A DNA stretch of 64,000 bases, taken from Streptomyces olindensis (GTDB lineage: Bacteria > Actinomycetota > Actinomycetes > Streptomycetales > Streptomycetaceae). Below are positions 35,229 through 44,658 of the stretch, piece by piece. Both the position numbers and the translations under genes were made by a program. The DNA lies in the NCBI GenBank assembly GCA_000696115.1, contig JJOH01000021.1, positions 61,110 to 125,109 on the forward strand, read 5' to 3'. How positions within the stretch are numbered: the first letter of the stretch is position 1; every line of letters starts with the position of its first letter. The notes beneath the pieces were generated by a model that saw only the letters and a list, made by a program, of their open reading frames with translations, made no database searches and was not told the origin of the DNA.

Positions 35229-35690
35229 GTGCCAGGCGCGTCGGGCCGGGTGCTTGTTGTGGACGACAACAAGGTCATCCGGCAGTTGATCAGGGTCAAC
35301 CTCGAGCTGGAGGGGCTGGAGGTCGTGACCGCGGCCGATGGTGCCGAGTGTCTTGATGTCGTTCATCAGGTGCGGCCCGATGTCGTGACCCTCGACGTCG
35401 TCATGCCCCGGCTGGACGGAATCAGGACGGCCGCCCGGCTGCGGGCCGATCCGCGTACCCGTGACGTCCCCCTCGCCATCGTCAGCGCCTGCACCCAGTA
35501 CGAGGTCGAGGCCGGGCTCGACGTGGGCGTCGACGCCTTCCTCGCCAAGCCCTTCGAGCCGGCCGAACTGGTCGGCATGGTGCGGCAGTTGGTCGAGCGG
35601 GCGCGGGGCCGGGGGCGGCAGGGCGGTGGTGACCCCGTTGACGGTGACGGTGCACAGGCGCCGGCAGTCGATCAGTCGGCCGTGCCGTAG
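35229..35690 (+). CDS. single-domain response regulator
   Basis: This 153-aa CheY-like receiver has the acid pair DDN near residue 12, phosphoacceptor Asp in VVTLDVVMP near residue 57, and conserved Lys in FLAKPFEP near residue 107. A Gly/Arg-rich tail replaces any output domain. No ribosome site precedes the GTG. TACTCT at 35217-35222 lies 6 nt upstream, which fits a leaderless transcript. No kinase gene is adjacent. Confidence 0.75.
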   Translation: MPGASGRVLVVDDNKVIRQLIRVNLELEGLEVVTAADGAECLDVVHQVRPDVVTLDVVMPRLDGIRTAARLRADPRTRDVPLAIVSACTQYEVEAGLDVGVDAFLAKPFEPAELVGMVRQLVERARGRGRQGGGDPVDGDGAQAPAVDQSAVP

Positions 35691-35773
35691 GGGCCCGCCC
35701 CCCGCGTCCATATCCCGGACCTCCCCGAAACCGGCTCGCCTACCCACCCCCCTCCTCCCATACGCTTGTCCCC

Positions 35774-36919
35774 GTGACCCCCGTCGAGCTCTCCCGCACC
35801 GTGCTGCACGCCGTGCGTCGCGCTGTCGACGAGGGTGAGCTGAGCGTGACCGTGCCGGAGCGCGCCGTGGTCACGCTGCCGGGGCCCGGCGGGTGCGGCG
35901 ACTACGCCACCAACATCGCCCTCCAGCTGGCCCGCGCGGCGGGGCAGCCGCCGCAGCGCGTCGCCGAGATCCTCCGGGCGCGCCTGCTCGACGAGCACCG
36001 CGTCACCGACGTCGTCGTCACCGGCCCCGGGTTCCTCAACCTCAGCCTGGAGAGCACCGCCTCCGCCGACCTCGTCGAGGAGATCCTGCGGCGCGGGCGG
36101 CGGTACGGGCACGCCGTGGGGTTCAGCGGGAACGTCGTACGGCTCCGGTGCCCGGCCGAGGTACGGGCCGCCGTCGTCGCGGACGCCGTCGCCCGCGTCC
36201 GGCGCAGCCAGGGTGATGTCGTCCGCGTCGCGTACGACGGCCGGCCCGCGCCGGAGTGGGAGTCCGCCCTCGGCGTGGACGTCGGCAATCCCGTGGTCGT
36301 CGACAACCCCACCGACCTCGACAACCCCACGGACCTCGCCGACCTCGAAAACGCCACAGACACGGACCTCGCCGACCCCACCGACCCCGACAACCCCCTG
36401 GCCGTCGACAACCCCACAGGCTTCCACGTCGACATCACCACCCACCCCGCCCCCACCACCCCCCTCCCCCTCGGCCGCGACGCCGCCCGCTGGGCCCTGC
36501 TGTACCCGGCCGCGCACGACCGGCCCCGGATCACCCGGGATCATCTCGTGCAGCGGGAGACCAACCCCCTCTTCCGCGTCCGGTACGCCCACGCCCGCAC
36601 CCGGGCCCTGCTGCGCAACGCCGCCGACCTCGGCTTTCACCCCGAGCCCGGTCCGGTGAGCGGCGGTGACGCGCTGGTCGCCCTGCTCGGTGATCACCCC
36701 CGGGTCCTCGTCACCGCCCAGGACGCCCCCGACCGCCTGGCCCGGCACCTCCTCGCCGTCGCCGACGCCGCGCTGCCCCTGTTCCCCGCCGTGCTGCCCC
36801 TCGGCGGGGAGAAACCCTCGGCCGCCCACCGTGCCCGGCTCGCCCTCGCCGAAGCGGCCGGGACGGTGCTGGTCGGCGGCCTGTCCCTGCTCGGCATCGA
36901 CGCACCCGACCATCTTTGA
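35774..36919 (+). CDS. nrtL: ArgS-related anticodon-binding protein NrtL
   Basis: This 381-aa protein resembles arginyl-tRNA synthetase without its catalytic core. Residues about 5-95 match the N-terminal ArgS domain (DYATNIALQLARAAGQPP, GPGFLNLSLE). The C-terminal about 130 residues match the DALR anticodon-binding domain (NPLFRVRYAHARTRALL). HIGH and KMSK motifs are absent. A low-complexity Asp/Asn/Pro/Thr linker (about residues 175-220, repeated DNPTDL) sits between them. It precedes lysA as argS does in related actinobacteria. It cannot aminoacylate on its own; a tRNA-binding or regulatory role is likely. Confidence 0.8.
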   Translation: MTPVELSRTVLHAVRRAVDEGELSVTVPERAVVTLPGPGGCGDYATNIALQLARAAGQPPQRVAEILRARLLDEHRVTDVVVTGPGFLNLSLESTASADLVEEILRRGRRYGHAVGFSGNVVRLRCPAEVRAAVVADAVARVRRSQGDVVRVAYDGRPAPEWESALGVDVGNPVVVDNPTDLDNPTDLADLENATDTDLADPTDPDNPLAVDNPTGFHVDITTHPAPTTPLPLGRDAARWALLYPAAHDRPRITRDHLVQRETNPLFRVRYAHARTRALLRNAADLGFHPEPGPVSGGDALVALLGDHPRVLVTAQDAPDRLARHLLAVADAALPLFPAVLPLGGEKPSAAHRARLALAEAAGTVLVGGLSLLGIDAPDHL

Positions 36920-36932
36920 AAGAGCACGCAGA

Positions 36933-38324
36933 ATGAGCCGTTCCGCACACCCCGCCGGGCCCCGTCACGCCGATGTCCTCCCCGAGGGCCACTACTCCGC
37001 CCCGCCCGCCGACCTCAACGCGCTCGACCCGAAGGTCTGGGCCCAGACCGTGACCCGTGACGAGGACGGTGTGGTCACCGTGGGCGGGATCCCCGTCACG
37101 CGGCTCGCCGAGGAGTTCGGCACCCCGGCCTACGTCCTCGACGAGGCCGACTTCCGGGCACGCGCGCGTGCGTGGCGCACCGCCTTCGGGACCGAGGCCG
37201 ACGTCTACTACGCCGGCAAGGCGTTCCTGTCCCGCGCCGTCGTGCGCTGGCTGAACGAGGAGGGGCTGAACGTCGACGTCTGCTCCGGCGGCGAGCTGGC
37301 CACCGCCCTGTCCGCGGGCATGCCCGCCGAGCGCATCGCCTTCCACGGCAACAACAAGTCCGTCGACGAGATCAGCCGGGCCGTCGAGGCCGGCGTGGGC
37401 CACATCGTGCTCGACTCCTTCCAGGAGATCGTCCGCGTCGCCCACATCGCGCAGGGCCTCGGGAAGCGGCAGAAGGTCCTCATCCGGATCACCGTCGGTG
37501 TGGAAGCCCACACGCACGAGTTCATCGCCACCGCCCACGAGGACCAGAAGTTCGGCATCCCGCTGGCCGGCGGGCAGGCCGCCGAGGCCGTACGGCGGGC
37601 ACTCCAGCTCGACGGTCTCGAGCTGGTCGGCATCCACAGCCACATCGGCTCGCAGATCTTCGACATGTCCGGGTTCGAGGTCGCCGCCCACCGGGTGGTC
37701 GGGCTGCTGAAGGACATCCGCGACGAGTACGGCGTCGAGCTGCCCGAGATCGACCTCGGCGGCGGGCTGGGCATCGCGTACACCAGCGACGACGACCCCC
37801 GCGAGCCGCACGAGATCGCCAAGGCGCTCACCGAGATCGTCAGCCGCGAATGCGAGGCAGCGAAGCTGCGCACTCCTCGTATCTCCGTCGAGCCGGGCCG
37901 CGCCATCGTCGGGCCGACCGCGTTCACGCTCTACGAGGTCGGCACCATCAAGCCCCTCGACGGGCTGCGCACGTACGTCTCCGTCGACGGCGGCATGTCG
38001 GACAACATCCGCACCGCGCTGTACGACGCCGAGTACAGCGTCGCGCTGGTCTCGCGCACCTCCGACGCCGAGCCGATGCTCGCCCGTGTCGTCGGCAAGC
38101 ACTGCGAGAGCGGGGACATCGTGGTCAAGGACGCGTTCCTGCCGGGCGACCTGGCACCGGGCGACCTCGTCGCCGTGCCCGCCACCGGCGCCTACTGCCG
38201 GTCGATGGCCAGCAACTACAACCACGTGCTCCGCCCGCCGGTCGTCGCCGTCGAGGGCGGCCAGGCGCGCGTGATCGTCCGCCGCGAGACGGAGGAGGAC
38301 CTGCTGCGTCTCGACGTCGGCTGA
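36933..38324 (+). CDS. lysA: diaminopimelate decarboxylase
   Basis: This 463-aa fold-type III PLP enzyme makes L-lysine from meso-diaminopimelate. Lys96 (YYAGKAF) binds PLP. The HIGSQ segment, the GGGLG phosphate-binding loop and the C-terminal CESGD / GAYCRSMASNYN active-site motifs are present. The ATG at 36933 follows AAAGAGC and lies 13 nt after the nrtL stop. It probably shares a transcript with nrtL. Confidence 0.93.
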   Translation: MSRSAHPAGPRHADVLPEGHYSAPPADLNALDPKVWAQTVTRDEDGVVTVGGIPVTRLAEEFGTPAYVLDEADFRARARAWRTAFGTEADVYYAGKAFLSRAVVRWLNEEGLNVDVCSGGELATALSAGMPAERIAFHGNNKSVDEISRAVEAGVGHIVLDSFQEIVRVAHIAQGLGKRQKVLIRITVGVEAHTHEFIATAHEDQKFGIPLAGGQAAEAVRRALQLDGLELVGIHSHIGSQIFDMSGFEVAAHRVVGLLKDIRDEYGVELPEIDLGGGLGIAYTSDDDPREPHEIAKALTEIVSRECEAAKLRTPRISVEPGRAIVGPTAFTLYEVGTIKPLDGLRTYVSVDGGMSDNIRTALYDAEYSVALVSRTSDAEPMLARVVGKHCESGDIVVKDAFLPGDLAPGDLVAVPATGAYCRSMASNYNHVLRPPVVAVEGGQARVIVRRETEEDLLRLDVG

Positions 38325-38345
38325 GCCGGAAGCCATGCATCCGGG

Positions 38346-38370
38346 GGCGGAAGATCTCCTGTCTTCCGCC
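38346..38370 (+). terminator. hairpin after lysA
   Basis: A perfect 9-bp stem (GGCGGAAGA / TCTTCCGCC, 7-nt loop) lies 20 nt downstream of the lysA stop in the gap before hom. It could be a terminator or attenuator. Confidence 0.5.
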
Positions 38371-38477
38371 TCCGCACAAATGAAATAGACGTCTCAAAAT
38401 TCGGACCGGGGGCAGAAAGTCCCGTCCGGTGAGTGAGACTGGTTCCACCGTAGACGGTAATGAGGAAACGAGGTCGG

Positions 38478-39770
38478 ATGATGCGTACGCGTCCGCTGAA
38501 GGTGGCGCTGCTGGGCTGTGGAGTGGTCGGCTCAGAGGTGGCGCGCATCATGACGACGCACGCCGACGACCTCACAGCCAGGATCGGCGCCCCGGTGGAG
38601 CTGGCGGGCGTCGCCGTCCGCCGGCCCGACAGGGTCAGGGAGGGCATCGACCCGGCCCTCGTCACCACCGACGCCACCGCCCTCGTCAAACGCGGCGACA
38701 TCGACGTGGTGGTCGAGGTGATCGGCGGGATCGAGCCCGCCCGGACCCTCATCACCACCGCCTTCGAGCACGGCGCCTCCGTCGTCTCCGCCAACAAGGC
38801 GCTGCTCGCCCAGGACGGTGCCGCCCTGCACGCGGCCGCCCAGGAGCACGACAAGGACCTCTACTACGAGGCCGCCGTCGCCGGCGCCATCCCGCTGATC
38901 CGCCCGCTGCGCGAGTCCCTCGCCGGCGACAAGATCAACCGGGTGATGGGCATCGTCAACGGCACGACGAACTTCATCCTCGACAAAATGGATTCGACGG
39001 GTGCCGGGTATCAGGAGGCCCTCGACGAGGCCACCGCCCTCGGGTACGCCGAGGCCGACCCGACCGCCGACGTCGAGGGCTTCGACGCCGCCGCCAAGGC
39101 CGCCATCCTCGCCGGCATCGCCTTCCACACCCGCGTGCGCCTCGACGACGTCTACCGCGAGGGCATGACCGAGGTCACCGCCGCCGACTTCGCCTCCGCC
39201 AAGGAGATGGGCTGCACCATCAAGCTGCTCGCCATCTGCGAGCGGGCCGAGGACGGCGGGTCCGTCACCGCGCGCGTGCACCCGGCCATGATCCCGCTGA
39301 GCCACCCGCTGGCCTCCGTCCGCGGCGCCTACAACGCCGTGTTCGTCGAGTCCGACGCCGCCGGGCAGCTCATGTTCTACGGGCCCGGAGCGGGCGGTTC
39401 CCCGACGGCGTCCGCCGTGCTCGGCGACCTCGTCGCCGTCTGCCGCAACCGGATCGGCGGCGCGACCGGACCGGGGGAGTCCGCCTACGCCGCGCTGCCG
39501 GTGTCGCCGATGGGCGACGTGGTCACGCGCTACCACATCAGCCTGGACGTGGCCGACAAACCGGGTGTTCTCGCCCAGGTCGCGACCGTTTTCGCCGAGC
39601 ACGGAGTCTCGATCGATACGGTTCGCCAGCAGGGGAAGGACGGCGAGGCGTCCCTCGTCGTCGTCACGCACCGCGCGTCCGACGCCGCCCTCACCGGGAC
39701 CGTCGAGGCGTTGCGCAAGCTCGACACCGTGCGTGGTGTCGCCAGCATCATGCGGGTTGAAGGAGAGTAA
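38478..39770 (+). CDS. hom: homoserine dehydrogenase
   Basis: This 430-aa enzyme reduces aspartate semialdehyde to homoserine, the entry to threonine and methionine. The NAD(P) loop GCGVVGSEV is near residue 13, followed by the AANKALL-like SANKALLA, the GTTNFIL substrate region, and EADPTADVEGFDAAAK. A C-terminal ACT domain (LDVADKPGVLAQVATVF) mediates threonine feedback. The start at 38478 is preferred over the in-frame ATG at 38460 because ACGAGG sits just upstream. It is followed after 6 nt by thrC. Confidence 0.92.
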   Translation: MMRTRPLKVALLGCGVVGSEVARIMTTHADDLTARIGAPVELAGVAVRRPDRVREGIDPALVTTDATALVKRGDIDVVVEVIGGIEPARTLITTAFEHGASVVSANKALLAQDGAALHAAAQEHDKDLYYEAAVAGAIPLIRPLRESLAGDKINRVMGIVNGTTNFILDKMDSTGAGYQEALDEATALGYAEADPTADVEGFDAAAKAAILAGIAFHTRVRLDDVYREGMTEVTAADFASAKEMGCTIKLLAICERAEDGGSVTARVHPAMIPLSHPLASVRGAYNAVFVESDAAGQLMFYGPGAGGSPTASAVLGDLVAVCRNRIGGATGPGESAYAALPVSPMGDVVTRYHISLDVADKPGVLAQVATVFAEHGVSIDTVRQQGKDGEASLVVVTHRASDAALTGTVEALRKLDTVRGVASIMRVEGE

Positions 39771-39776
39771 CCAGCA

Positions 39777-40835
39777 ATGACCCACCAGTGGCGCGGAATC
39801 ATCGAGGAGTACCGGGACCGGCTGCCGGTATCCGACACCACGCCGGTCGTGACGCTCCGCGAGGGCGGCACGCCCCTCGTGCCCGCGCAGGTGCTCTCCG
39901 AGCGCACGGGCTGCGAGGTCCACCTCAAGGTGGAGGGTGCGAACCCGACCGGGTCCTTCAAGGACCGCGGCATGACCATGGCCATCACGCGGGCCAAGGA
40001 GGAGGGAGCGAAGGCCGTCATCTGCGCCTCCACCGGCAACACGTCGGCCTCCGCCGCCGCGTACGCCGTCCGCGCGGGCATGGTCTGCGCCGTGCTCGTG
40101 CCGCAGGGCAAGATCGCGCTCGGCAAGATGGGCCAGGCCCTCGTGCACGGCGCGAAGATCCTCCAGGTCGACGGCAACTTCGACGACTGCCTCACCCTCG
40201 CGCGCGGCCTCAGCGACAACTACCCCGTCGCGCTGGTCAATTCGGTCAACCCGGTCCGTATCGAGGGGCAGAAGACGGCCTCGTTCGAGATCGTGGACAT
40301 GCTCGGCGACGCGCCCGACATCCACGTCCTGCCGGTGGGCAACGCGGGCAACATCACGGCCTATTGGAAGGGCTACAAGGAGTACGCCGCCGACGGCGTC
40401 GCCACGAAGACCCCCCGCATGTGGGGATTCCAGGCCTCCGGTTCCGCGCCCCTGGTGCGCGGCGAGGTCGTCAAGGACCCGTCGACCATCGCCACCGCCA
40501 TCCGCATCGGCAACCCGGCGTCCTGGCAGTACGCGATCGCCGCGCGCGACGAGTCGGGCGGGTCCATCGACGAGGTGACGGACCGTGAGATCCTGCGCGC
40601 CTACCGGCTGTTGGCCTCGCAGGAGGGCGTCTTCGTGGAGCCCGCGTCCGCCGCGTCCGTCGCCGGTCTGCTGAAGGCCGCCGAGCAGGGCAAGGTCGAC
40701 CCGGGGCAGCGCATCGTCTGCACGGTCACCGGCAACGGGCTCAAGGACCCCGACTGGGCCGTCGCCGGGGCCCCGCAGCCGGTCACCGTCCCCGTCGACG
40801 CGGCGGCCGCGGCGGAGCGCCTGGGTCTCGTCTGA
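39777..40835 (+). CDS. thrC: threonine synthase
   Basis: This 352-aa fold-type II PLP enzyme converts O-phosphohomoserine to threonine. The PLP lysine is in TGSFKDRGM near residue 61. The phosphate loop (PVGNAGN) and the ASTGNTSASAAAYA segment are intact. It lies 6 nt after hom, with GGAGAG before its ATG, so the two are co-transcribed. Confidence 0.93.
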   Translation: MTHQWRGIIEEYRDRLPVSDTTPVVTLREGGTPLVPAQVLSERTGCEVHLKVEGANPTGSFKDRGMTMAITRAKEEGAKAVICASTGNTSASAAAYAVRAGMVCAVLVPQGKIALGKMGQALVHGAKILQVDGNFDDCLTLARGLSDNYPVALVNSVNPVRIEGQKTASFEIVDMLGDAPDIHVLPVGNAGNITAYWKGYKEYAADGVATKTPRMWGFQASGSAPLVRGEVVKDPSTIATAIRIGNPASWQYAIAARDESGGSIDEVTDREILRAYRLLASQEGVFVEPASAASVAGLLKAAEQGKVDPGQRIVCTVTGNGLKDPDWAVAGAPQPVTVPVDAAAAAERLGLV

Positions 40836-41196
40836 CGGCGCTCGAACCGGCCTGACGTGCGCCGACGCACCGAGCGCCGGTGTTACGCCCGACACGTTCC
40901 GGCGTAAGACGGCGTCGGGCCGGGGAGACTCCCTACGGGGGGTGCACAGGGGGCTTACGACACGCATCGTGCGCCTCCTGTGCGCCCTATGTCGCCACAG
41001 AACCTTCCTTCGATAGGCTGTACTGAACCCGCCCGCCGCATATGCCTCCGCATGGAGCGCGGTGCCGCGCCGTCTCCACGGCCGGGACAGCGGCCGGCCC
41101 CGCCGGTCGGCAGCGGCCCCCCGGGTTCTCGTACACCATCGAATGTCCGTTGAACGTCATTCGACAATCACGCAGCTCAAGGAGAGTCATCGAGCG
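40836..41196 (+). other. thrC-thrB intergenic region
   Basis: This 361-nt stretch carries no supported gene. An imperfect terminator-like hairpin (TTACGCC 40883-40889 with GGCGTAA 40901-40907) lies after thrC. A TAGGCT (-10-like) box is at 41014-41019 without a clear -35. thrB is therefore probably transcribed separately from hom-thrC. Confidence 0.4.
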
Positions 41197-42114
41197 ATGG
41201 CCGGTCCAGCGTTCCGCGCCGCCGCCGTCCGGGTGCGCGTCCCCGCCACCAGCGCCAACCTCGGCCCGGGCTTCGACGCCCTCGGCCTGGCCCTGGGCTT
41301 GTACGACGACGTGGTCGTCCGGGTGGCCGACTCCGGGCTGCACATCGACATCGCGGGTGAGGGCAGCGAGACGCTCCCCCGTGACGAGCAGCACCTTCTC
41401 GTGCGTTCCCTGCGTACCGCCTTCGATCTGCTGGGCGGACAGCCGCGCGGCCTGGAAATCGTCTGCGCCAACCGCATTCCGCACGGTCGGGGCCTGGGCT
41501 CCTCCTCGGCCGCCATCTGCGCCGGCATCGTCGCCGCCCGGGCCGTGACCATAGGCGCCGAAGCCAAGCTCGACGACACGGCGCTGCTCGAACTCGCCAC
41601 GGAGATCGAGGGCCACCCCGACAACGTCGCCGCGTGTCTGCTGGGCGGTTTCACGCTGTCCTGGATGGAGGGCGGCGCGGCCCGCGCGATCAGGATGGAC
41701 CCCGCCGATTCCATCGTTCCGGTGGTTTTCGTGCCCGGGAAGCCGGTACTCACCGAGACGGCGCGCGGCCTGCTCCCGCGCACCGTTCCGCACGTCGACG
41801 CGGCCACCAACGCCGGCCGGGCCGCCCTGCTCGTCGAGGCCCTGACGCGGCGCCCCGAGCTGCTGCTGCCCGCCACCGAGGACCGTCTGCACCAGGAGTA
41901 CCGCGCCCCCGCCATGCCGGAGAGCGCGGCGCTGGTGGAGCGGCTGCGGAGCGACGGCATCCCCGCGGTCATCTCCGGCGCCGGGCCGACGGTCATGGCG
42001 CTGGCCGACGCGGACACCGCCGACAAGGTCGAGGCCCTGGCCGGCGCGGACTGGGCCGCGAACCGGCTGAGCCTCGATCCGCAGGGCGCGAGCGTGCTTC
42101 CGCTCGCGACCTGA
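41197..42114 (+). CDS. thrB: homoserine kinase
   Basis: This 305-aa GHMP kinase phosphorylates homoserine. The substrate motif PATSANLGPGFD is near residue 12, the ATP loop GRGLGSSSAAI near 98, and the C-terminal motif SGAGPTVMAL near 260. The ATG at 41197 follows AAGGAGAG by 11 nt; upstream in-frame starts lie in leader sequence. Confidence 0.92.
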   Translation: MAGPAFRAAAVRVRVPATSANLGPGFDALGLALGLYDDVVVRVADSGLHIDIAGEGSETLPRDEQHLLVRSLRTAFDLLGGQPRGLEIVCANRIPHGRGLGSSSAAICAGIVAARAVTIGAEAKLDDTALLELATEIEGHPDNVAACLLGGFTLSWMEGGAARAIRMDPADSIVPVVFVPGKPVLTETARGLLPRTVPHVDAATNAGRAALLVEALTRRPELLLPATEDRLHQEYRAPAMPESAALVERLRSDGIPAVISGAGPTVMALADADTADKVEALAGADWAANRLSLDPQGASVLPLAT

Positions 42115-42513
42115 CACACGCTTGCCGGATTTGGAGAGGGGGAATGTTTGTTGGATCCGGTAGTGTTAACCTCAAGTCTGCACCCGACCCCACCATGGCG
42201 AGGTGCCTCGTGTCCCCGTCCGGGACAGACATTCTTCCGGGAGCCCCCCAAGCCGCACTGTGTTCCGTACGTCGGACCGTACGCCGTACACGGACACTGA
42301 GCGGTTCGCAGGGCACGCTCCGGAACCGGTGCGACCACGCCGCGTGACACTGACACTGGGTGCCACGGCTCAAGGAAGCGCCATCACCAGATTCCTCCGC
42401 CGCTTAGGCGGACCACCGCCCCGGCACGGTTCACACCACACGGACCGAAGCCGGACAGCACAACCGGTCGCCGAGCCAGACAGGCCGACGTCCGCTCCAG
42501 GGAAGGACCCTTC
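42115..42513 (+). promoter_or_regulatory. long rho leader with candidate promoter
   Basis: This 399-nt gap before rho has no supported gene. GGAAT at 42141-42145 and GTT at 42165-42167 (19 nt between) resemble a SigR promoter, with spacing one longer than consensus. Overlapping TAGTGT could be a housekeeping -10. Further on are palindromic CGTACG/CGTAC blocks near 42266-42292 and a TCCGCC/GGCGGA hairpin near 42395. Rho genes usually have long autoregulated leaders. Confidence 0.35.
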
Positions 42514-44532
42514 GTGAGCGACACCACCGATCTGATGGGCGCACGTGTCGAGGAGACCGCTGCCGCGCCCGCCACGGACGCCTCCGCGCCTGCCACCGGT
42601 GCCGGCTCCCGGCGGCGCCGCGGTACCGGCCTCGAGGGCATGGTGCTGGCCGAGCTGCAGCAGGTCGCATCCGGCCTCGGCATCAGGGGCACCGCGCGCA
42701 TGCGCAAGAGCCAGCTGATCGAGGTCATCAAGGAGGCGCAGGCGTCCGGCGGCGCCGCTCCGGCCGCGAAGGCCGACGCCCCCGCCGAGACCAAGCCGAA
42801 GCGCCGCGCAACCTCCCGGGCCCGTACGGGCGACAACGCCGACAAGGCGGAGAAGGCCGAGACGAAGGCCGACGCGAAGGAGGCCCCCGAGGCCCCCGCG
42901 GAGAAGGCCGACAAGGCCGTGGCGCAGCAGCAGATCGAGATCCCCGGCCAGCCGGCCTCCGACGACGCTCCTTCCGAGCGCCGCCGGCGCCGTGCCACCG
43001 CCGAGGCCGGAGCCCCCGCTTCCGCTCCCGAGACCGTCGCCGCCGAGGCGAAGAGCGAGCCCAAGGGCGAGACGCCGGCCCAGCAGCAGTCCCAGGGCAA
43101 CGAGGCCAAGTCCGACGGTGACGGCGGCGAGGGCCGTCGTCGCGACCGCCGTGAGCGCGGCCGGGACCGCGACCGCGACCGTGACCGCCGCGGCGGCAAG
43201 GGCGACGACCAGCAGGGCGGCGGCCAGCGCGGCCAGCAGCAGAACCAGCAGGGCGGCGGTGGTCGCCAGGACCGCGGCCAGCAGGACGACGACGACTTCG
43301 AGGGCGGCCGCCGGGGCCGTCGCGGGCGCTACCGAGACCGCCGTGGCCGTCGTGGCCGCGACGACGTGCAGGAGCCGCAGATCGCCGAGGACGACGTCCT
43401 GATCCCCGTCGCGGGCATCCTGGACATCCTCGACAACTACGCCTTCATCCGCACCTCCGGCTACCTGCCCGGCCCGAACGACGTGTACGTCTCCCTCGCC
43501 CAGGTCCGCAAGAACGGCCTGCGCAAGGGCGACCACATCACCGGCGCCGTCCGCCAGCCCAAGGAAGGCGAGCGCCGCGAGAAGTTCAACGCGCTGGTGC
43601 GCCTGGACTCCGTCAACGGCATGGCGCCCGAACACGGCCGTGGCCGCCCGGAGTTCAACAAGCTCACCCCGCTGTACCCGCAGGACCGCCTCCGCCTGGA
43701 GACGGACCCGGGCGTGCTGACCACCCGCATCATCGACCTCGTGTCGCCGATCGGTAAGGGCCAGCGCGGTCTGATCGTGGCCCCGCCGAAGACCGGCAAG
43801 ACCATGATCATGCAGGCGATCGCCAACGCGATCACGCACAACAACCCCGAGTGCCACCTGATGGTCGTCCTCGTCGACGAGCGTCCGGAAGAGGTCACCG
43901 ACATGCAGCGGTCGGTGAAGGGCGAGGTCATCTCCTCGACCTTCGACCGCCCGGCGGAGGACCACACCACCGTCGCCGAGCTGGCCATCGAGCGCGCCAA
44001 GCGCCTGGTGGAGCTGGGGCACGACGTGGTCGTGCTGCTCGACTCGATCACCCGACTGGGCCGTGCGTACAACCTCGCCGCCCCGGCCTCCGGCCGCATC
44101 CTGTCCGGTGGTGTCGACTCGACCGCCCTGTACCCGCCGAAGCGCTTCTTCGGTGCGGCCCGCAACATCGAGGACGGCGGCTCGCTCACCATCCTCGCCA
44201 CCGCGCTGGTGGACACCGGGTCCCGCATGGACGAGGTGATCTTCGAGGAGTTCAAGGGCACCGGCAACATGGAGCTCAAGCTCGACCGGAAGCTCGCCGA
44301 CAAGCGCATCTTCCCGGCCGTCGACGTCGACGCGTCCGGTACGCGCAAGGAAGAGATCCTGCTCGGCGCCGAGGAGCTCAACATCGTCTGGAAGCTGCGC
44401 AGGGTGCTGCACGCGCTCGACCAGCAGCAGGCGATCGAGCTGCTCCTCGACAAGATGAAGCAGACGAAGTCGAACGTCGAGTTCCTGATGCAGATCCAGA
44501 AGACGACGCCGACGCCGGGCAACGGCGACTAG
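42514..44532 (+). CDS. rho: transcription termination factor Rho
   Basis: This 672-aa hexameric RNA helicase has an N-terminal Rho domain (GMVLAELQQVASGLGIRGTA), then an actinobacterial insertion of about 200 residues rich in Arg, Gly, Asp and Gln. The RNA-binding cold-shock domain (GILDILDNYAFIRTSGYLPG), Walker A (PPKTGKT near residue 425) and the C-terminal motor follow. The insertion is disordered and basic and makes it much longer than the E. coli protein (about 420 aa). The GTG start follows AAGGAC. Confidence 0.95.
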   Translation: MSDTTDLMGARVEETAAAPATDASAPATGAGSRRRRGTGLEGMVLAELQQVASGLGIRGTARMRKSQLIEVIKEAQASGGAAPAAKADAPAETKPKRRATSRARTGDNADKAEKAETKADAKEAPEAPAEKADKAVAQQQIEIPGQPASDDAPSERRRRRATAEAGAPASAPETVAAEAKSEPKGETPAQQQSQGNEAKSDGDGGEGRRRDRRERGRDRDRDRDRRGGKGDDQQGGGQRGQQQNQQGGGGRQDRGQQDDDDFEGGRRGRRGRYRDRRGRRGRDDVQEPQIAEDDVLIPVAGILDILDNYAFIRTSGYLPGPNDVYVSLAQVRKNGLRKGDHITGAVRQPKEGERREKFNALVRLDSVNGMAPEHGRGRPEFNKLTPLYPQDRLRLETDPGVLTTRIIDLVSPIGKGQRGLIVAPPKTGKTMIMQAIANAITHNNPECHLMVVLVDERPEEVTDMQRSVKGEVISSTFDRPAEDHTTVAELAIERAKRLVELGHDVVVLLDSITRLGRAYNLAAPASGRILSGGVDSTALYPPKRFFGAARNIEDGGSLTILATALVDTGSRMDEVIFEEFKGTGNMELKLDRKLADKRIFPAVDVDASGTRKEEILLGAEELNIVWKLRRVLHALDQQQAIELLLDKMKQTKSNVEFLMQIQKTTPTPGNGD

Positions 44533-44549
44533 TCGCCGACGCCGTCCCT

Positions 44550-44594
44550 CGAAGGGCCGTTTTCCGTCACCCAGTGACGGGAAACGGCCCTTCG
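44550..44594 (+). terminator. strong intrinsic terminator after rho
   Basis: A 21-bp stem with a single wobble pair (44550-44570 with 44574-44594, 3-nt loop) begins 17 nt past the rho stop. Confidence 0.75.
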
Positions 44595-44658
44595 GCGCAG
44601 AACGGTGGGGGCACCTCCAGTTGCCCCCTCCACGTCTTGCACCCCTGGGGGGACTTTC

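Noticed and set aside
36296..36420. Short repeats resembling a CRISPR array
   Set aside because: They are in-frame codon repeats (DNPTDL-type) inside nrtL without unique spacers of constant length.
38532..40967. 811-codon open frame on the minus strand across hom and thrC
   Set aside because: It is antisense to two certain genes, its composition follows from GC-rich third positions of the plus strand, and it has no ribosome site or recognisable motif.
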